Part shown: piece by piece, positions 45,757-54,172 of the stretch | How the letters are laid out: each line of letters opens with the position of its first letter | Numbering within the stretch: position 1 is the stretch's first letter | NCBI RefSeq assembly: GCF_036226885.1 | Contig: NZ_CP109027.1 | Location: 7,316,001-7,380,000 of the forward strand | Length of the DNA: 64,000 nt | Reading direction: 5' to 3' | Origin: Streptomyces sp. NBC_00663 | Lineage (GTDB): Bacteria > Actinomycetota > Actinomycetes > Streptomycetales > Streptomycetaceae | Position numbers and translations under genes: made by a program | Notes under the pieces: generated by a model | Seen by the model: only the letters and a program-made list of their open reading frames with translations | Database searches by the model: none | What the model was told of the DNA's origin: nothing

Positions 45757-46524
45757 ATGGCAACGCTTGAAATCCGCGACCTGCACGTCACCGTCGAGGC
45801 CGACAACGCCACGAAGGAGATCCTCAAGGGCGTCGACCTGACCGTGAAGCAGGGCGAGACGCACGCCATCATGGGCCCCAACGGCTCCGGCAAGTCGACC
45901 CTCGCCTACTCGCTGGCGGGTCACCCGAAGTACACGATCACCGGCGGCACCGTCACCCTCGACGGCGAGGACGTCCTGGAGATGTCCGTCGACGAGCGCG
46001 CCCGCGCCGGCCTCTTCCTCGCCATGCAGTACCCGGTCGAGGTCCCCGGTGTCTCCGTGTCGAACTTCCTGCGCACCTCCGCCACCGCCATCCGCGGCGA
46101 GGCCCCCAAGCTGCGCACCTGGGTGAAGGAGGTCAAGGGGGCCATGGAGCGCCTCAACATGGACCCCTCCTTCGCCGAGCGCAACGTCAACGAGGGCTTC
46201 TCCGGCGGTGAGAAGAAGCGCCACGAGATCCTCCAGCTCGAACTGCTCAAGCCGAAGGTCGCGATCCTCGACGAGACGGACTCCGGTCTGGACGTCGACG
46301 CCCTCCGCATCGTCTCCGAGGGCGTCAACCGCGTCCGCGAGACCGGCGAGGTCGGCACCCTGCTGATCACGCACTACACGCGCATCCTGCGCTACATCAA
46401 GCCCGACTTCGTGCACGTCTTCTCCGGCGGCCGGATCGTCGAGTCCGGCGGTGCCGAGCTCGCGGACAAGCTGGAGAACGAGGGCTACGAGGCCTACACC
46501 ACGAAGGGTGGCGTATCCGCGTGA
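45757..46524 (+). CDS. sufC: Fe-S cluster assembly ATPase SufC
   Basis: ABC-type ATPase of SufBC2D, 255 aa, cytosolic. Walker A GPNGSGKST, SufC-type LFLAMQYPVEVPGVSVSNFLR, signature FSGGEKKRHEI, Walker B VAILDETDSGLDVDAL. The stop overlaps sufS (GTGA). Confidence 0.98.
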   Translation: MATLEIRDLHVTVEADNATKEILKGVDLTVKQGETHAIMGPNGSGKSTLAYSLAGHPKYTITGGTVTLDGEDVLEMSVDERARAGLFLAMQYPVEVPGVSVSNFLRTSATAIRGEAPKLRTWVKEVKGAMERLNMDPSFAERNVNEGFSGGEKKRHEILQLELLKPKVAILDETDSGLDVDALRIVSEGVNRVRETGEVGTLLITHYTRILRYIKPDFVHVFSGGRIVESGGAELADKLENEGYEAYTTKGGVSA

Positions 46525-47777
46525 CACAGCTGTCGGGCCTCCTCGACACAGAGGCGCTCCGCAAGGACTTCCCCATCCTGGACCGTCAGGTCCACGACGG
46601 TCAGAAGCTCGTGTACCTGGACAACGCGGCGACCTCGCAGAAGCCGCGCCAGGTGCTGGACGCCCTGAGCGAGTACTACGAGCGCTACAACGCCAACGTC
46701 CACCGCGGTGTGCATGTGCTCGCCGAGGAGGCCACGGCGCTGTACGAGGGCGCGCGGGACAAGGTCGCCGCGTTCATCAACGCGCCCTCGCGCGACGAGG
46801 TGATCTTCACCAAGAACGCCTCCGAGTCGCTCAACCTCGTCGCGAACATGCTGGGCTGGGCCGACGAGCCCTACCGCGTGGACGCCGAGACCGAGATCGT
46901 CATCACGGAGATGGAGCACCACTCCAACATCGTGCCGTGGCAGCTGCTCGCGCAGCGCACGGGCGCGAAGCTGAAGTGGTTCGGCCTCACCGACGACGGC
47001 CGTCTCGACCTGTCCAACATCGACGAGATCATCACGGAGAAGACGAAGATCGTCTCCTTCGTGCTGGTGTCGAACATCCTGGGCACGGTCAACCCGGTCG
47101 AGGCGATAATCCGCCGCGCGCAGGAGGTCGGTGCGCTCGTCTGCATCGACGCCTCCCAGGCCGCTCCGCACATGCCGCTGGACGTGCAGGCCCTCCAGGC
47201 CGACTTCGTGGCCTTCACCGGCCACAAGATGTGCGGTCCGACGGGCATCGGCGTGCTCTGGGGCCGCCAGGAGCTCCTGGAGGACTTGCCTCCGTTCCTC
47301 GGCGGCGGCGAGATGATCGAGACGGTGTCGATGCACTCGTCGACGTACGCTCCCGCTCCGCACAAGTTCGAGGCGGGCACCCCGCCGATCGCCCAGGCGG
47401 TCGGGCTCGGCGCGGCGATCGACTATCTGAACTCGATCGGCATGGACAAGATCCTGGCGCACGAGCACGCGCTGACGGAGTACGCGGTCCAGCGGTTGTC
47501 GGCCGTCCCCGACCTGCGGATCATCGGCCCGACCACGGCCGAGGACCGGGGCGCGGCGATCTCCTTCACGCTCGGTGACATCCACCCCCACGACGTGGGC
47601 CAGGTGCTGGACGAGCAGGGCATCGCGGTCCGCGTGGGTCACCACTGCGCCCGCCCGGTCTGCCTCCGGTACGGAATTCCTGCGACCACGCGAGCGTCGT
47701 TCTATCTGTACTCCACGCCGGCCGAGATCGACGCTCTGGTCGACGGTCTGGAGCACGTACGGAACTTCTTCGGCTGA
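46521..47777 (+). CDS. sufS: Cysteine desulfurase SufS
   Basis: PLP enzyme that takes sulfur from cysteine for Fe-S clusters, 418 aa. PLP lysine at about residue 236 in FTGHKMCGPTG; DASQAAPHMPLDVQ is the PLP-ring segment; the persulfide cysteine lies in RVGHHCARPV near residue 375. Group II features (the SufS-type GHHC loop) fit with SufU as sulfur acceptor downstream. GTG start overlaps the sufC stop. Confidence 0.98.
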   Translation: MTQLSGLLDTEALRKDFPILDRQVHDGQKLVYLDNAATSQKPRQVLDALSEYYERYNANVHRGVHVLAEEATALYEGARDKVAAFINAPSRDEVIFTKNASESLNLVANMLGWADEPYRVDAETEIVITEMEHHSNIVPWQLLAQRTGAKLKWFGLTDDGRLDLSNIDEIITEKTKIVSFVLVSNILGTVNPVEAIIRRAQEVGALVCIDASQAAPHMPLDVQALQADFVAFTGHKMCGPTGIGVLWGRQELLEDLPPFLGGGEMIETVSMHSSTYAPAPHKFEAGTPPIAQAVGLGAAIDYLNSIGMDKILAHEHALTEYAVQRLSAVPDLRIIGPTTAEDRGAAISFTLGDIHPHDVGQVLDEQGIAVRVGHHCARPVCLRYGIPATTRASFYLYSTPAEIDALVDGLEHVRNFFG

Positions 47778-47792
47778 GGAGCTGGCTGAGTC

Positions 47793-48260
47793 GTGAAGCT
47801 TGATTCGATGTACCAGGAAGTCATCCTGGACCACTACAAGCACCCGCACGGGCGCGGTCTCCGGGATGGCGACGCCGAGGTGCACCACGTCAACCCGACG
47901 TGCGGCGACGAGATCACGCTGCGCGTGAAGTACGACGGCGAGCAGATCGCGGACATCTCGTACGAGGGCCAGGGCTGCTCGATCAGCCAGGCGTCGGCCT
48001 CGGTCCTGAACGACCTCCTGGTCGGCAAGGACCTGTCCGACGCGCAGCGGATCCAGGAGACCTTCCTGGAGCTGATGCAGTCCAAGGGCAGGATCGAGCC
48101 CGACGACGCGATGGAGGAGGTGCTGGAGGACGCGGTCGCGTTCGCCGGTGTCTCCAAGTACCCGGCCCGGGTGAAGTGCGCCCTCCTCAGCTGGATGGCG
48201 TGGAAGGACGCGACGGCCCAGGCCCTGGGCGGAGCCGACGCCGAAAGGAAGACGGCATGA
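47793..48260 (+). CDS. sufU: SufU sulfur-transfer protein
   Basis: Zinc-dependent sulfur acceptor of SufS, IscU-like fold, 155 aa. Three conserved cysteines appear in NPTCGDEI, GQGCSISQAS and VKCALLSW, and the longer loop between the second and third marks SufU rather than IscU. GTG start 15 bp after sufS; stop overlaps sufT by 4 nt. Confidence 0.96.
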   Translation: MKLDSMYQEVILDHYKHPHGRGLRDGDAEVHHVNPTCGDEITLRVKYDGEQIADISYEGQGCSISQASASVLNDLLVGKDLSDAQRIQETFLELMQSKGRIEPDDAMEEVLEDAVAFAGVSKYPARVKCALLSWMAWKDATAQALGGADAERKTA

Positions 48261-48589
48261 GCGAGACGCTTGAGATGAAGCCGGCCTCGGAGGAGGAGAT
48301 CCGCGAGGCGCTGTACGACGTCGTCGACCCCGAACTGGGCATCGACGTCGTCAACCTGGGCCTGATCTACGGCATCCACATCGACGACGCGAACATCGCG
48401 ACGATCGACATGACCCTGACCTCGGCGGCCTGCCCGCTGACGGATGTCATCGAGGACCAGGCCAAGTCCGCCACGGACGGCCTCGTCAACGAGCTGCGCA
48501 TCAACTGGGTCTGGATGCCGCCGTGGGGCCCGGACAAGATCACGGACGACGGGCGTGAGCAGCTTCGGGCGCTCGGGTTCAACGTCTGA
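48257..48589 (+). CDS. sufT: SufT-like DUF59 (MIP18 family) protein
   Basis: A 110-aa DUF59/PaaD-like protein. ALYDVVDPELGIDVVNLGLIY and LTSAACPLTDVIEDQ hold the hallmark DPE and the conserved cysteine. SufT helps mature Fe-S proteins under high demand in Staphylococcus and mycobacteria. ATG overlaps the sufU stop, and a strong terminator follows, so it closes the suf operon. Confidence 0.95.
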   Translation: MSETLEMKPASEEEIREALYDVVDPELGIDVVNLGLIYGIHIDDANIATIDMTLTSAACPLTDVIEDQAKSATDGLVNELRINWVWMPPWGPDKITDDGREQLRALGFNV

Positions 48590-48601
48590 CAGCAGTTGGT
48601 G

Positions 48602-48634
48602 AAGGGGGCCGTGGCCGGGTGCCGCGGCCCCTTT
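48602..48634 (+). terminator. Terminator of the suf operon
   Basis: AAGGGGGCCGTGGC and GCCGCGGCCCCTTT pair over 14 positions (two G-U) with a 5-nt loop, ending in CTTT. It lies between converging sufT and the AbfB-domain gene and can work in both directions. Confidence 0.85.
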
Positions 48635-48642
48635 CCGTGTGC

Positions 48643-49455
48643 TCAGGCCAGCCCGTCCACCAACCGGAACGCCGAGTCCTGGCGGTACAGGTCGCCGTAC
48701 TGGTACGGGTCCAGCCTGAGCTGGAAGTTCTGGTGGCGCAGGAAGCGGCCGGGGTAGTTCACCGACTCCAGGGTGATCGCGCCGGGGACCGATGAGGCGC
48801 GGGCGCAGAAGGTGGCGTCCTGGCGGAACATTGCCGAGCCGTCGTCGCGGTCGGCCACCAGGATGAAGCTGCGGTGGCGCAGGTACTGGCCGTCGGCGGT
48901 GGCGAAGGAGTAGCAGGAGCTGTCGGCCAGGCCCTTGACCAGTTTGAAGGTGGAGTCCTCGCGGGATTCCGAGCCGCCGACGGGGTCGAGCTTCACATAG
49001 CCGCCGCTCACATGCCAGTAGCGGTCGGGGTAGTTGACCGAGCGGACGGAGCGCCAGGTGGCCGCCGGCCGGGGAGCCGATGAACTCGGGTGCGAGGACG
49101 GGGACTTGGTCGTCGGGTCGGTGGCCGGGGAGGGCGTGGAGCCCTGTTGGCGGGGGGCCGGGGTCGTGGCCTCGTCGGTGGTGAGGCCGCTCTTTCCCTT
49201 CGGCGGCGCCGCCTCCGTCTGCGACGGGGTGCCGTACGAGATCAGGCCCGGCAGCGTCACGCCGTCCGAGGGGGGCGGTGCTGACAGTGTCTCAGGACCC
49301 CTGTCCGTCCAGGCTATCGCCGTCACACAGGCGACGATCGTGGCCACCGCCAGCGCAGCGGCGAGATACAGACGCCTGGTCCCGGGGGCTCGGGACGTGT
49401 CGGGGACCCACCCGTTCTCCCAGGGCTGAGGAGGACGGGACTGGTTTTGTGGCAT
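48643..49455 (-). CDS. Membrane-anchored AbfB (arabinose-binding) domain protein
   Basis: A 270-aa type II membrane protein. After a short Pro-rich cytoplasmic tail comes one helix (LYLAAALAVATIVACVTAIAW), a Ser/Thr/Pro-rich linker to about residue 130, and a C-terminal AbfB beta-trefoil with repeats RSVNYPDRYWHVSGGYVKL, QYLRHRSFILVADRD and ESVNYPGRFLRHQNFQLRL. AbfB binds arabinofuranose side chains; with no catalytic domain this may fix the cell surface to plant polysaccharide. GGAGGAA precedes ATG 49455, deciding that start over a longer frame. Confidence 0.85.
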   Translation of the reverse strand: MPQNQSRPPQPWENGWVPDTSRAPGTRRLYLAAALAVATIVACVTAIAWTDRGPETLSAPPPSDGVTLPGLISYGTPSQTEAAPPKGKSGLTTDEATTPAPRQQGSTPSPATDPTTKSPSSHPSSSAPRPAATWRSVRSVNYPDRYWHVSGGYVKLDPVGGSESREDSTFKLVKGLADSSCYSFATADGQYLRHRSFILVADRDDGSAMFRQDATFCARASSVPGAITLESVNYPGRFLRHQNFQLRLDPYQYGDLYRQDSAFRLVDGLA

Positions 49456-49687
49456 GCGCGGTTCCTCCGGCGGAGCCCATGGCAAGGCCGCGGCTGTGAT
49501 GGGGGGTATGTGAACGGTGAAGCAGACGGCACAGTAGTGGAACGGCTTCCCTCGCAGCAGCCCTTTCAGCGAGCGGTTTCCATATCGTTCTCCACCGGGC
49601 GTTCACATCTGTTGCGCGGCCGGTTTCCACATCGCTTTCTCAGCGCCCTCCCAGCGCCGCCTCATCACCCGGCGGCAGCGTGGAGGC

Positions 49688-50716
49688 GTGGTTACCTCCG
49701 CCCCCCTCGCACCGTCCGCCGCCCGTCCCGTCTTCGTGCTCGGCTGCCCCCGCTCCGGGACCACGTTGCTCCAGCTCATGCTGCACGCGCATCCGCGCAT
49801 CGCGCTGCCCCCGGAGAGTCGCTTCGTGCTGCCCGCCTACGAGGGGCGGCTGCGCTTCGGCGACCTCCGTGATGCCGGAAACCGCGCCGGGCTCGCCCAG
49901 TGGATCACCGGACGGAAGGAGACCCGCTTCCACGAGCTGGGTCTGGACGCGAGAGCGGTTGCCGAGCGGATCGCGGACGGGCCGCCCACACTGGGCTCGG
50001 CGCTGGGCATCACGCTCAAGGCCTACGCCGAGAGCCATGGCAAGGCGCGCTGGGGCGACAAACGGCCCGCCTACGCCCTGCACGTCGAGGAGATCCTGCG
50101 GCTCTTCCCCGACGCCCAGTTCGTGCACCTGGTCCGCGACGGCCGTGACTGCGTCGCCTCCCTGCTCGGGATGCCCTGGTGGCACCGCGGCTTCCACGAG
50201 GCCGTGGCCACCTGGGCGCAGGTGATGGACACCACCCGCAGATACGCCCGCCGCCTCGGCCCCGACAGCTGGCACGAACTGCGCTTCGAGGACCTGGTAG
50301 CCGACCCGGAACCGCAACTGCGCTCCCTCTGCGACTACTTGGGCGAGGAGTACGACCCCCGGATGGCCGAGCCGCGACGCCTCGCGAGCAAGGCCGTGCC
50401 CGCCCGCAAGACCTGGCACAGCCGCACCCACGGCGCCCTCGACGCCACCCGGGCCGGCAGTTGGCAGCTGCGCCTGACTCCCGATCAGATACGCCTGTGC
50501 GAGGCGGCGTTCGGCGACCGCCTCGTCCGCAACGGCTATGAACTCAGCGGAGCCGTCCGCCCCGACCCCGCCGAACTGCTCCGCTACCGCAGGGTCTTCG
50601 CCCTGCGCCGCGCCGCCCACGCCAAGCGGCGGCTGCTCGACCGCCTGGCGCGAGTGCGCGAACCGGGCCCCGTCTCGGCCGCCCGGCCGGTCACCACCTC
50701 GGAGCTCAGGGCGTGA
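49688..50716 (+). CDS. Sulfotransferase family protein
   Basis: PAPS-dependent sulfotransferase-like protein, 342 aa. LGCPRSGTT (residues 18-26) is the 5'-phosphosulfate-binding loop, and FVHLVRDGRDCVASLLGMPWW holds the 3'-phosphate-binding block. WGDKRPAYALHVEEILRLFPDAQ is the family middle. Acceptor unknown (glycan, lipid or small molecule). GTG 49688 has a purine-rich GTGGAGGC directly before it, closer than usual. It stands alone; no PAPS-synthesis genes are near. Confidence 0.87.
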   Translation: MVTSAPLAPSAARPVFVLGCPRSGTTLLQLMLHAHPRIALPPESRFVLPAYEGRLRFGDLRDAGNRAGLAQWITGRKETRFHELGLDARAVAERIADGPPTLGSALGITLKAYAESHGKARWGDKRPAYALHVEEILRLFPDAQFVHLVRDGRDCVASLLGMPWWHRGFHEAVATWAQVMDTTRRYARRLGPDSWHELRFEDLVADPEPQLRSLCDYLGEEYDPRMAEPRRLASKAVPARKTWHSRTHGALDATRAGSWQLRLTPDQIRLCEAAFGDRLVRNGYELSGAVRPDPAELLRYRRVFALRRAAHAKRRLLDRLARVREPGPVSAARPVTTSELRA

Positions 50717-50801
50717 CGCCCACGACCCGCGGATCATGGCAGGCCCACGCTCACGCCCACGCCCACGCGAGCGCTGTACGCAGCCTGCGGAAGCGGCGTT
50801 A

Positions 50802-50815
50802 TGTACACTCGTACA
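50802..50815. promoter_or_regulatory. TGTAC-N4-GTACA palindrome before the SMR gene
   Basis: TGTAC-ACTC-GTACA ends one base before the ATG of the SMR gene and overlaps TATGTA, a possible -10. It is a good candidate operator for the TetR regulator encoded just downstream. Confidence 0.6.
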
Positions 50816-50816
50816 C

Positions 50817-51137
50817 ATGGGGTATCTGATGCTGGCGGGAGCCATCGCCGCCGAGGTCGCCGCGACCACGGCCATGAAGTACACCGAGGGCTTCAGCCGG
50901 CTGCTGCCCTCGCTGCTGACCGTCCTCGGTTATGTGGTCTCCTTCGCGCTGCTCGCGCAGACGCTGCGGACGGTCGCGGTCGGTACCGCGTACGCGATCT
51001 GGGCCGGGGCCGGCACCGCCTCCATCGCCACCATCGGGATGCTGTTCCTGGGGGAGGGGATGACGGCCGCCAAGGCCGCCGGGATCGCGCTGATCATCGT
51101 CGGGGTGGTCGTGCTGAACCTGGGCGGTGCGCACTGA
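50817..51137 (+). CDS. SMR-family (EmrE/QacE-like) efflux protein
   Basis: Small multidrug resistance transporter, 106 aa, four helices. The helix-1 glutamate is in LMLAGAIAAEVAATTAMKYTEGF, and LGYVVSFALLAQTLRTVAVGTAYAIWAGAGT is a clear SMR block. SMR dimers export cationic drugs or guanidinium/polyamines. ATG right after the palindrome; no leader. Stop overlaps the TetR start by one base (TGATG). Confidence 0.93.
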   Translation: MGYLMLAGAIAAEVAATTAMKYTEGFSRLLPSLLTVLGYVVSFALLAQTLRTVAVGTAYAIWAGAGTASIATIGMLFLGEGMTAAKAAGIALIIVGVVVLNLGGAH

Positions 51138-51679
51138 TGGCCCGGCGCTACGACCCCGAGCGACGCCAGCGGATCATCGACGCGGCGATCCGGGTCGTCG
51201 GCGAGAAAGGCCTGGCGGGACTGAGCCATCGCACGGCCGCCGCAGAGGCCGATGTGCCGCTCGGCTCGACGACGTACCACTTCAAGACCCTCGACGAACT
51301 GATGGTCGCCGCGCTGCGGCAGGCGAACGAGGGCTTCGCCAAGGTGATCGCGGCGCGCGGCGGCCTGGAGGATCCGGAGGCCGACCTGGCCGCGGAACTG
51401 GCGGGCTGGATGGCCCAATGGCTGGCCGGCGACCGCACCGGCGTGGAGCTGGAGTACGAGCTCTACCTCGCCGCGCTGCGTCGACCCGCGCTGCGCCCGG
51501 TCGCGGCCGAGTGGACCGAGCGGCTGGTCGACCTGGTGGCCCGCCGCACCGATCCGGTCACGGCGCGGGCGCTGGCGGCGCTGATGGACGGCATCTGTTT
51601 GCAGGTGCTGCTGACGGACGGGGTGTACGACGAGGCCTACGCGCGGGAGACGCTGGCGCGGGTCATTCCGCCCCGCTGA
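51137..51679 (+). CDS. TetR-family regulator
   Basis: A 180-aa TetR regulator: N-terminal HTH (RRQRIIDAAIRVVGEKGLAGLSHRTAAAEADVPLGSTTYHF) and an all-helical ligand domain. One-base overlap with the SMR gene makes it second in that operon, so it most likely represses the exporter and itself through the TGTAC palindrome. Its 3' end overlaps the converging HxlR-fusion gene by 17 bp. Confidence 0.92.
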   Translation: MARRYDPERRQRIIDAAIRVVGEKGLAGLSHRTAAAEADVPLGSTTYHFKTLDELMVAALRQANEGFAKVIAARGGLEDPEADLAAELAGWMAQWLAGDRTGVELEYELYLAALRRPALRPVAAEWTERLVDLVARRTDPVTARALAALMDGICLQVLLTDGVYDEAYARETLARVIPPR

Positions 51680-52550
51680 GCCGCCTGACCGTGGCCAGCG
51701 CCGCCGTGACGCTCCCCGCGACGTCCGTCACCGGGTACTGCACGTCCCGCACCACCCGCTCCCGGTCGACCACCAGGGTGAGCCGCTTGAGCCGGCCGGC
51801 GCCCGCCGCGCGGAAGGTCGGCAGCCGTAGCGCCGCGATGAGGGACAGCTCGGCGTCGGAGAGCAGAGGAAAGCCCAGCCCCTCCTTCTCGGCGAACGCC
51901 CGCTGTTCGTCGGGGCGTTGGGTGGACACGCCGTGCACGGTGGCGCCCGCCGCCGTGAAGTCGGCGTGGCGGTCGCGGTAGGTGCAGGACTCCAGGGTGC
52001 AGCCGGGGGTGCCGGGGATGTCGGACCAGCCCGGCGGATAGGAGTCGGCGCGGGCGTAGGCGCCGGGGAAGCAGTACAGGACGGTGAACGGGGTGCCGTC
52101 CGCGACGGGATCGCGCGACTCGCCGCGATGGTCGAGGAGTTGCAGCTCCGGAACCCGGGTGCCGACGAGCTCGTGGATCCGCCGCGCCTCCGCCGAGGCC
52201 TCCGCCGCGGTGGCCGTCGTGCTGCCGTCGCCGAGGACCCAGGCGTCGCCCCAGTCCTGGAGGGCGACGAGGACGGGGAGCAGGGCGTGGCCGCGCGGCG
52301 TGAGCCGGTACTCGTACCGTACGGGCCGCTCCTGGTAGGGCACCCGGGTGACGACGCCGGCGTCCACGAGGAGATGCAGCCGTTCGGTCAACACCTTCCT
52401 GGACATGCCGAGTTCGCGCTGGAGCTCGTCGAAGCGATGCACGCCGCGGGCGGTGTCGCGGACGATCAGCAGGGTCCACCAGTCGCCGACGACGTCCAGG
52501 GCCTGCGCGATGGCACAGGTGGCGTCCTCCAGGCTCGTCCTGCGGGCCAT
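51663..52550 (-). CDS. HxlR-type regulator fused to a peroxiredoxin (BCP-like) domain
   Basis: A 295-aa two-domain protein. Residues 1-105 form an HxlR winged helix (CAIAQALDVVGDWWTLLIVRD, FDELQRELGMSRKVLTERLHLL, VRYEYRLTPRGHAL); Cys12 is at the place used for redox sensing in YodB/HypR. Residues 130-295 form a peroxiredoxin-like domain (VLYCFPGAYA, TPGCTLESCTYRDRHADF, KEGLGFPLLSDAELSL) with Cys184 and Cys189 in the peroxidatic/resolving C-x4-C layout of BCP. It may be a one-protein peroxide or electrophile sensor. It diverges from an MFS gene across a spacer holding a 23-bp palindrome. Confidence 0.88.
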   Translation of the reverse strand: MARRTSLEDATCAIAQALDVVGDWWTLLIVRDTARGVHRFDELQRELGMSRKVLTERLHLLVDAGVVTRVPYQERPVRYEYRLTPRGHALLPVLVALQDWGDAWVLGDGSTTATAAEASAEARRIHELVGTRVPELQLLDHRGESRDPVADGTPFTVLYCFPGAYARADSYPPGWSDIPGTPGCTLESCTYRDRHADFTAAGATVHGVSTQRPDEQRAFAEKEGLGFPLLSDAELSLIAALRLPTFRAAGAGRLKRLTLVVDRERVVRDVQYPVTDVAGSVTAALATVRRLSGAE

Positions 52551-52654
52551 GGCGTCCCGTCCCTTCGTCCGTCGGGGTCCTGTGCGGCGGGTTCTTGTGG
52601 CGATCTTCTGCGGTGACCGCTGCGGCGTTGCCCCGAGGCTGTCATGCTGACATA

Positions 52655-52677
52655 GTTAGTTCCCAAAGGGAACTGAC
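52655..52677. promoter_or_regulatory. 23-bp palindrome in the HxlR/MFS divergent promoter
   Basis: GTTAGTTCCC-AAA-GGGAACTGAC has 9 of 10 arm bases paired (inner 7 bp perfect) and overlaps TAGTTA, a possible -10 of the MFS gene, ending 8 bp before its start. It is a good candidate site for the HxlR-peroxiredoxin regulator. Confidence 0.7.
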
Positions 52678-52685
52678 GGGGGGTC

Positions 52686-53936
52686 GTGGTGCGAGCACTG
52701 CGAGAGGTGCCACGGGCGGTCTGGCTGCTGGCCTGCGGCACGTTCGTGAACATGGTCGTGAGTGTCGGGTTCGCGTTCGTGTTCCTGTACGCGACCGGTC
52801 CGCGGGGCCTGGGTGCGGGCGAGGCCGGGGTGCTCGTCGGGGTCGGGGGCACGGGGCTCGTCGCGGGGAACTTCACCGGTGGCTGGTACGGGGACCGGTT
52901 CGGGCATCGCCGGGTGCTGCTGACGGCGGCCGTGGGATCGGGGTTGCTGCTGGGCGCGGTGCCGCTGCTGCCGACGCCGGCGCTGTACGGGGTGCTGCCG
53001 CTGGCGCAGTACGCGTCCGGGGTGCAGCGGGCCGCGCAGTCCGCGCTCGTCGCGGTCATCGTGCCGGAGGGGGTGCGGCGGCAGGCGTTCGCCGTGGTGC
53101 GGGCGGCGGCGAACGGGGGGTTCACGGTGGGGCCGGTGCTGGGGGCGCTGGTCGCGACGAGGTTCTCGTACGACTGGCTGTATGTGGGGGAAGGGCTCGG
53201 GAGTGTGGGGCTGGCGTGCTGGACGGCTCGGGTGGTGCCGGCGGCGCGAGGGGTGACGCGGCGGGGTGGGCGAGGCGGGCGGGGTGGGGGTGTCTGGGGT
53301 GCCCTGCGAGCGCGGCCTGCGGTGTTGGTGTTGCTGCCGGCGATCGTCGTCGTCGACGTCGTGTACCGGCAGCAGTACTCGACGTTCCCCGTCTTCCTCG
53401 CGGATCACGGGATGGACGCGCGGGTGTACGGGACGCTGCTCGCCGTCAACGGGGGGATTCTGCTGTGTCTGGAGGTGCCGGTCGCGGTGGTGCTGCGGAA
53501 ACGGTCGCCATTGCGGGTGATCGGGGTGGGGCTGGTGCTGGTGGGGGCGGGGTACGGGGTGTTGTTGGCGGGGGTGGGGGTCGGTAGCGCGGTCGTGATG
53601 ATGGCGCTGCTGACGTTCGGGGAGGCGTTGTACAAGACGACGGCCACGGCGTACGTCGCGGATCAGGCGCCGGAGCGGGTGCAGGGGCGGTTTCAGTCGC
53701 TGTACGCCGGGGCGTCGATCAGTGGGGTGGTGTTGGCGGCGCCGTTGGGCGGGGGGTTGTACGAGGTGGCTCCGGGGGTGGTGTGGCCGGTCTGTGCGGG
53801 CTTGGGGGCGGTGGCTGGGGTGGCGGTGCTCCTGGCCGACGCCTTTCCTCGCCCCCGCCGCCCCTCCCCGTTCCCATCCCCAGGGGCTGCCGCCCCTTCG
53901 ACCCCGCCGGCCCTGAAGGGAATGCCGCCGCGGTAG
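52686..53936 (+). CDS. MFS transporter, divergent from the HxlR fusion
   Basis: A 416-aa, 12-helix major-facilitator protein, probably an efflux pump. NFTGGWYGDRFGHRRVLL is the A-like motif after helix 2; AQYASGVQRAAQSALVAVIVP and FTVGPVLGALVA are typical of DHA1-type exporters. GTG start with GGGGGG upstream. Codon use shifts to G-rich third positions compared with neighbouring core genes, a sign of recent acquisition or weak expression. The last 25 residues (PSPGAAAPSTPPALKGMPPR) are read from a dispersed intergenic repeat. Confidence 0.88.
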   Translation: MVRALREVPRAVWLLACGTFVNMVVSVGFAFVFLYATGPRGLGAGEAGVLVGVGGTGLVAGNFTGGWYGDRFGHRRVLLTAAVGSGLLLGAVPLLPTPALYGVLPLAQYASGVQRAAQSALVAVIVPEGVRRQAFAVVRAAANGGFTVGPVLGALVATRFSYDWLYVGEGLGSVGLACWTARVVPAARGVTRRGGRGGRGGGVWGALRARPAVLVLLPAIVVVDVVYRQQYSTFPVFLADHGMDARVYGTLLAVNGGILLCLEVPVAVVLRKRSPLRVIGVGLVLVGAGYGVLLAGVGVGSAVVMMALLTFGEALYKTTATAYVADQAPERVQGRFQSLYAGASISGVVLAAPLGGGLYEVAPGVVWPVCAGLGAVAGVAVLLADAFPRPRRPSPFPSPGAAAPSTPPALKGMPPR

Positions 53937-53975
53937 CGTCGTGGCTGGTCGCGCAGTTCCCCGCGCCCCTGACCG
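53870..53975. repeat. Dispersed Streptomyces intergenic repeat
   Basis: Contains GGGGCTGCCGCCCC and then GTCGCGCAGTTCCCCGCGCC, sequences I recall as present in many copies between genes in Streptomyces genomes. It starts inside the 3' end of the MFS gene and supplies its last codons. The rest of the spacer to dapD is C-rich with no gene. Confidence 0.6.
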
Positions 53976-54172
53976 GCACGACCCGCACCCGCGTTCGAAC
54001 GTGAGGGGCCGTGTCGGGGGGTGTCCGCCCGCAGCGGTGCCGTTCCGAGGACGGACCCCCCGGCGCGGCCCCGACCCCCAACGAACCGCCTACCGCGCCC
54101 CCACAGCCCGCCACCTGAGACGCGCCCCCCGCTGGTTAGCCTCTGTAGGCTCTGGGCGGTTAGGTTGCCCTC

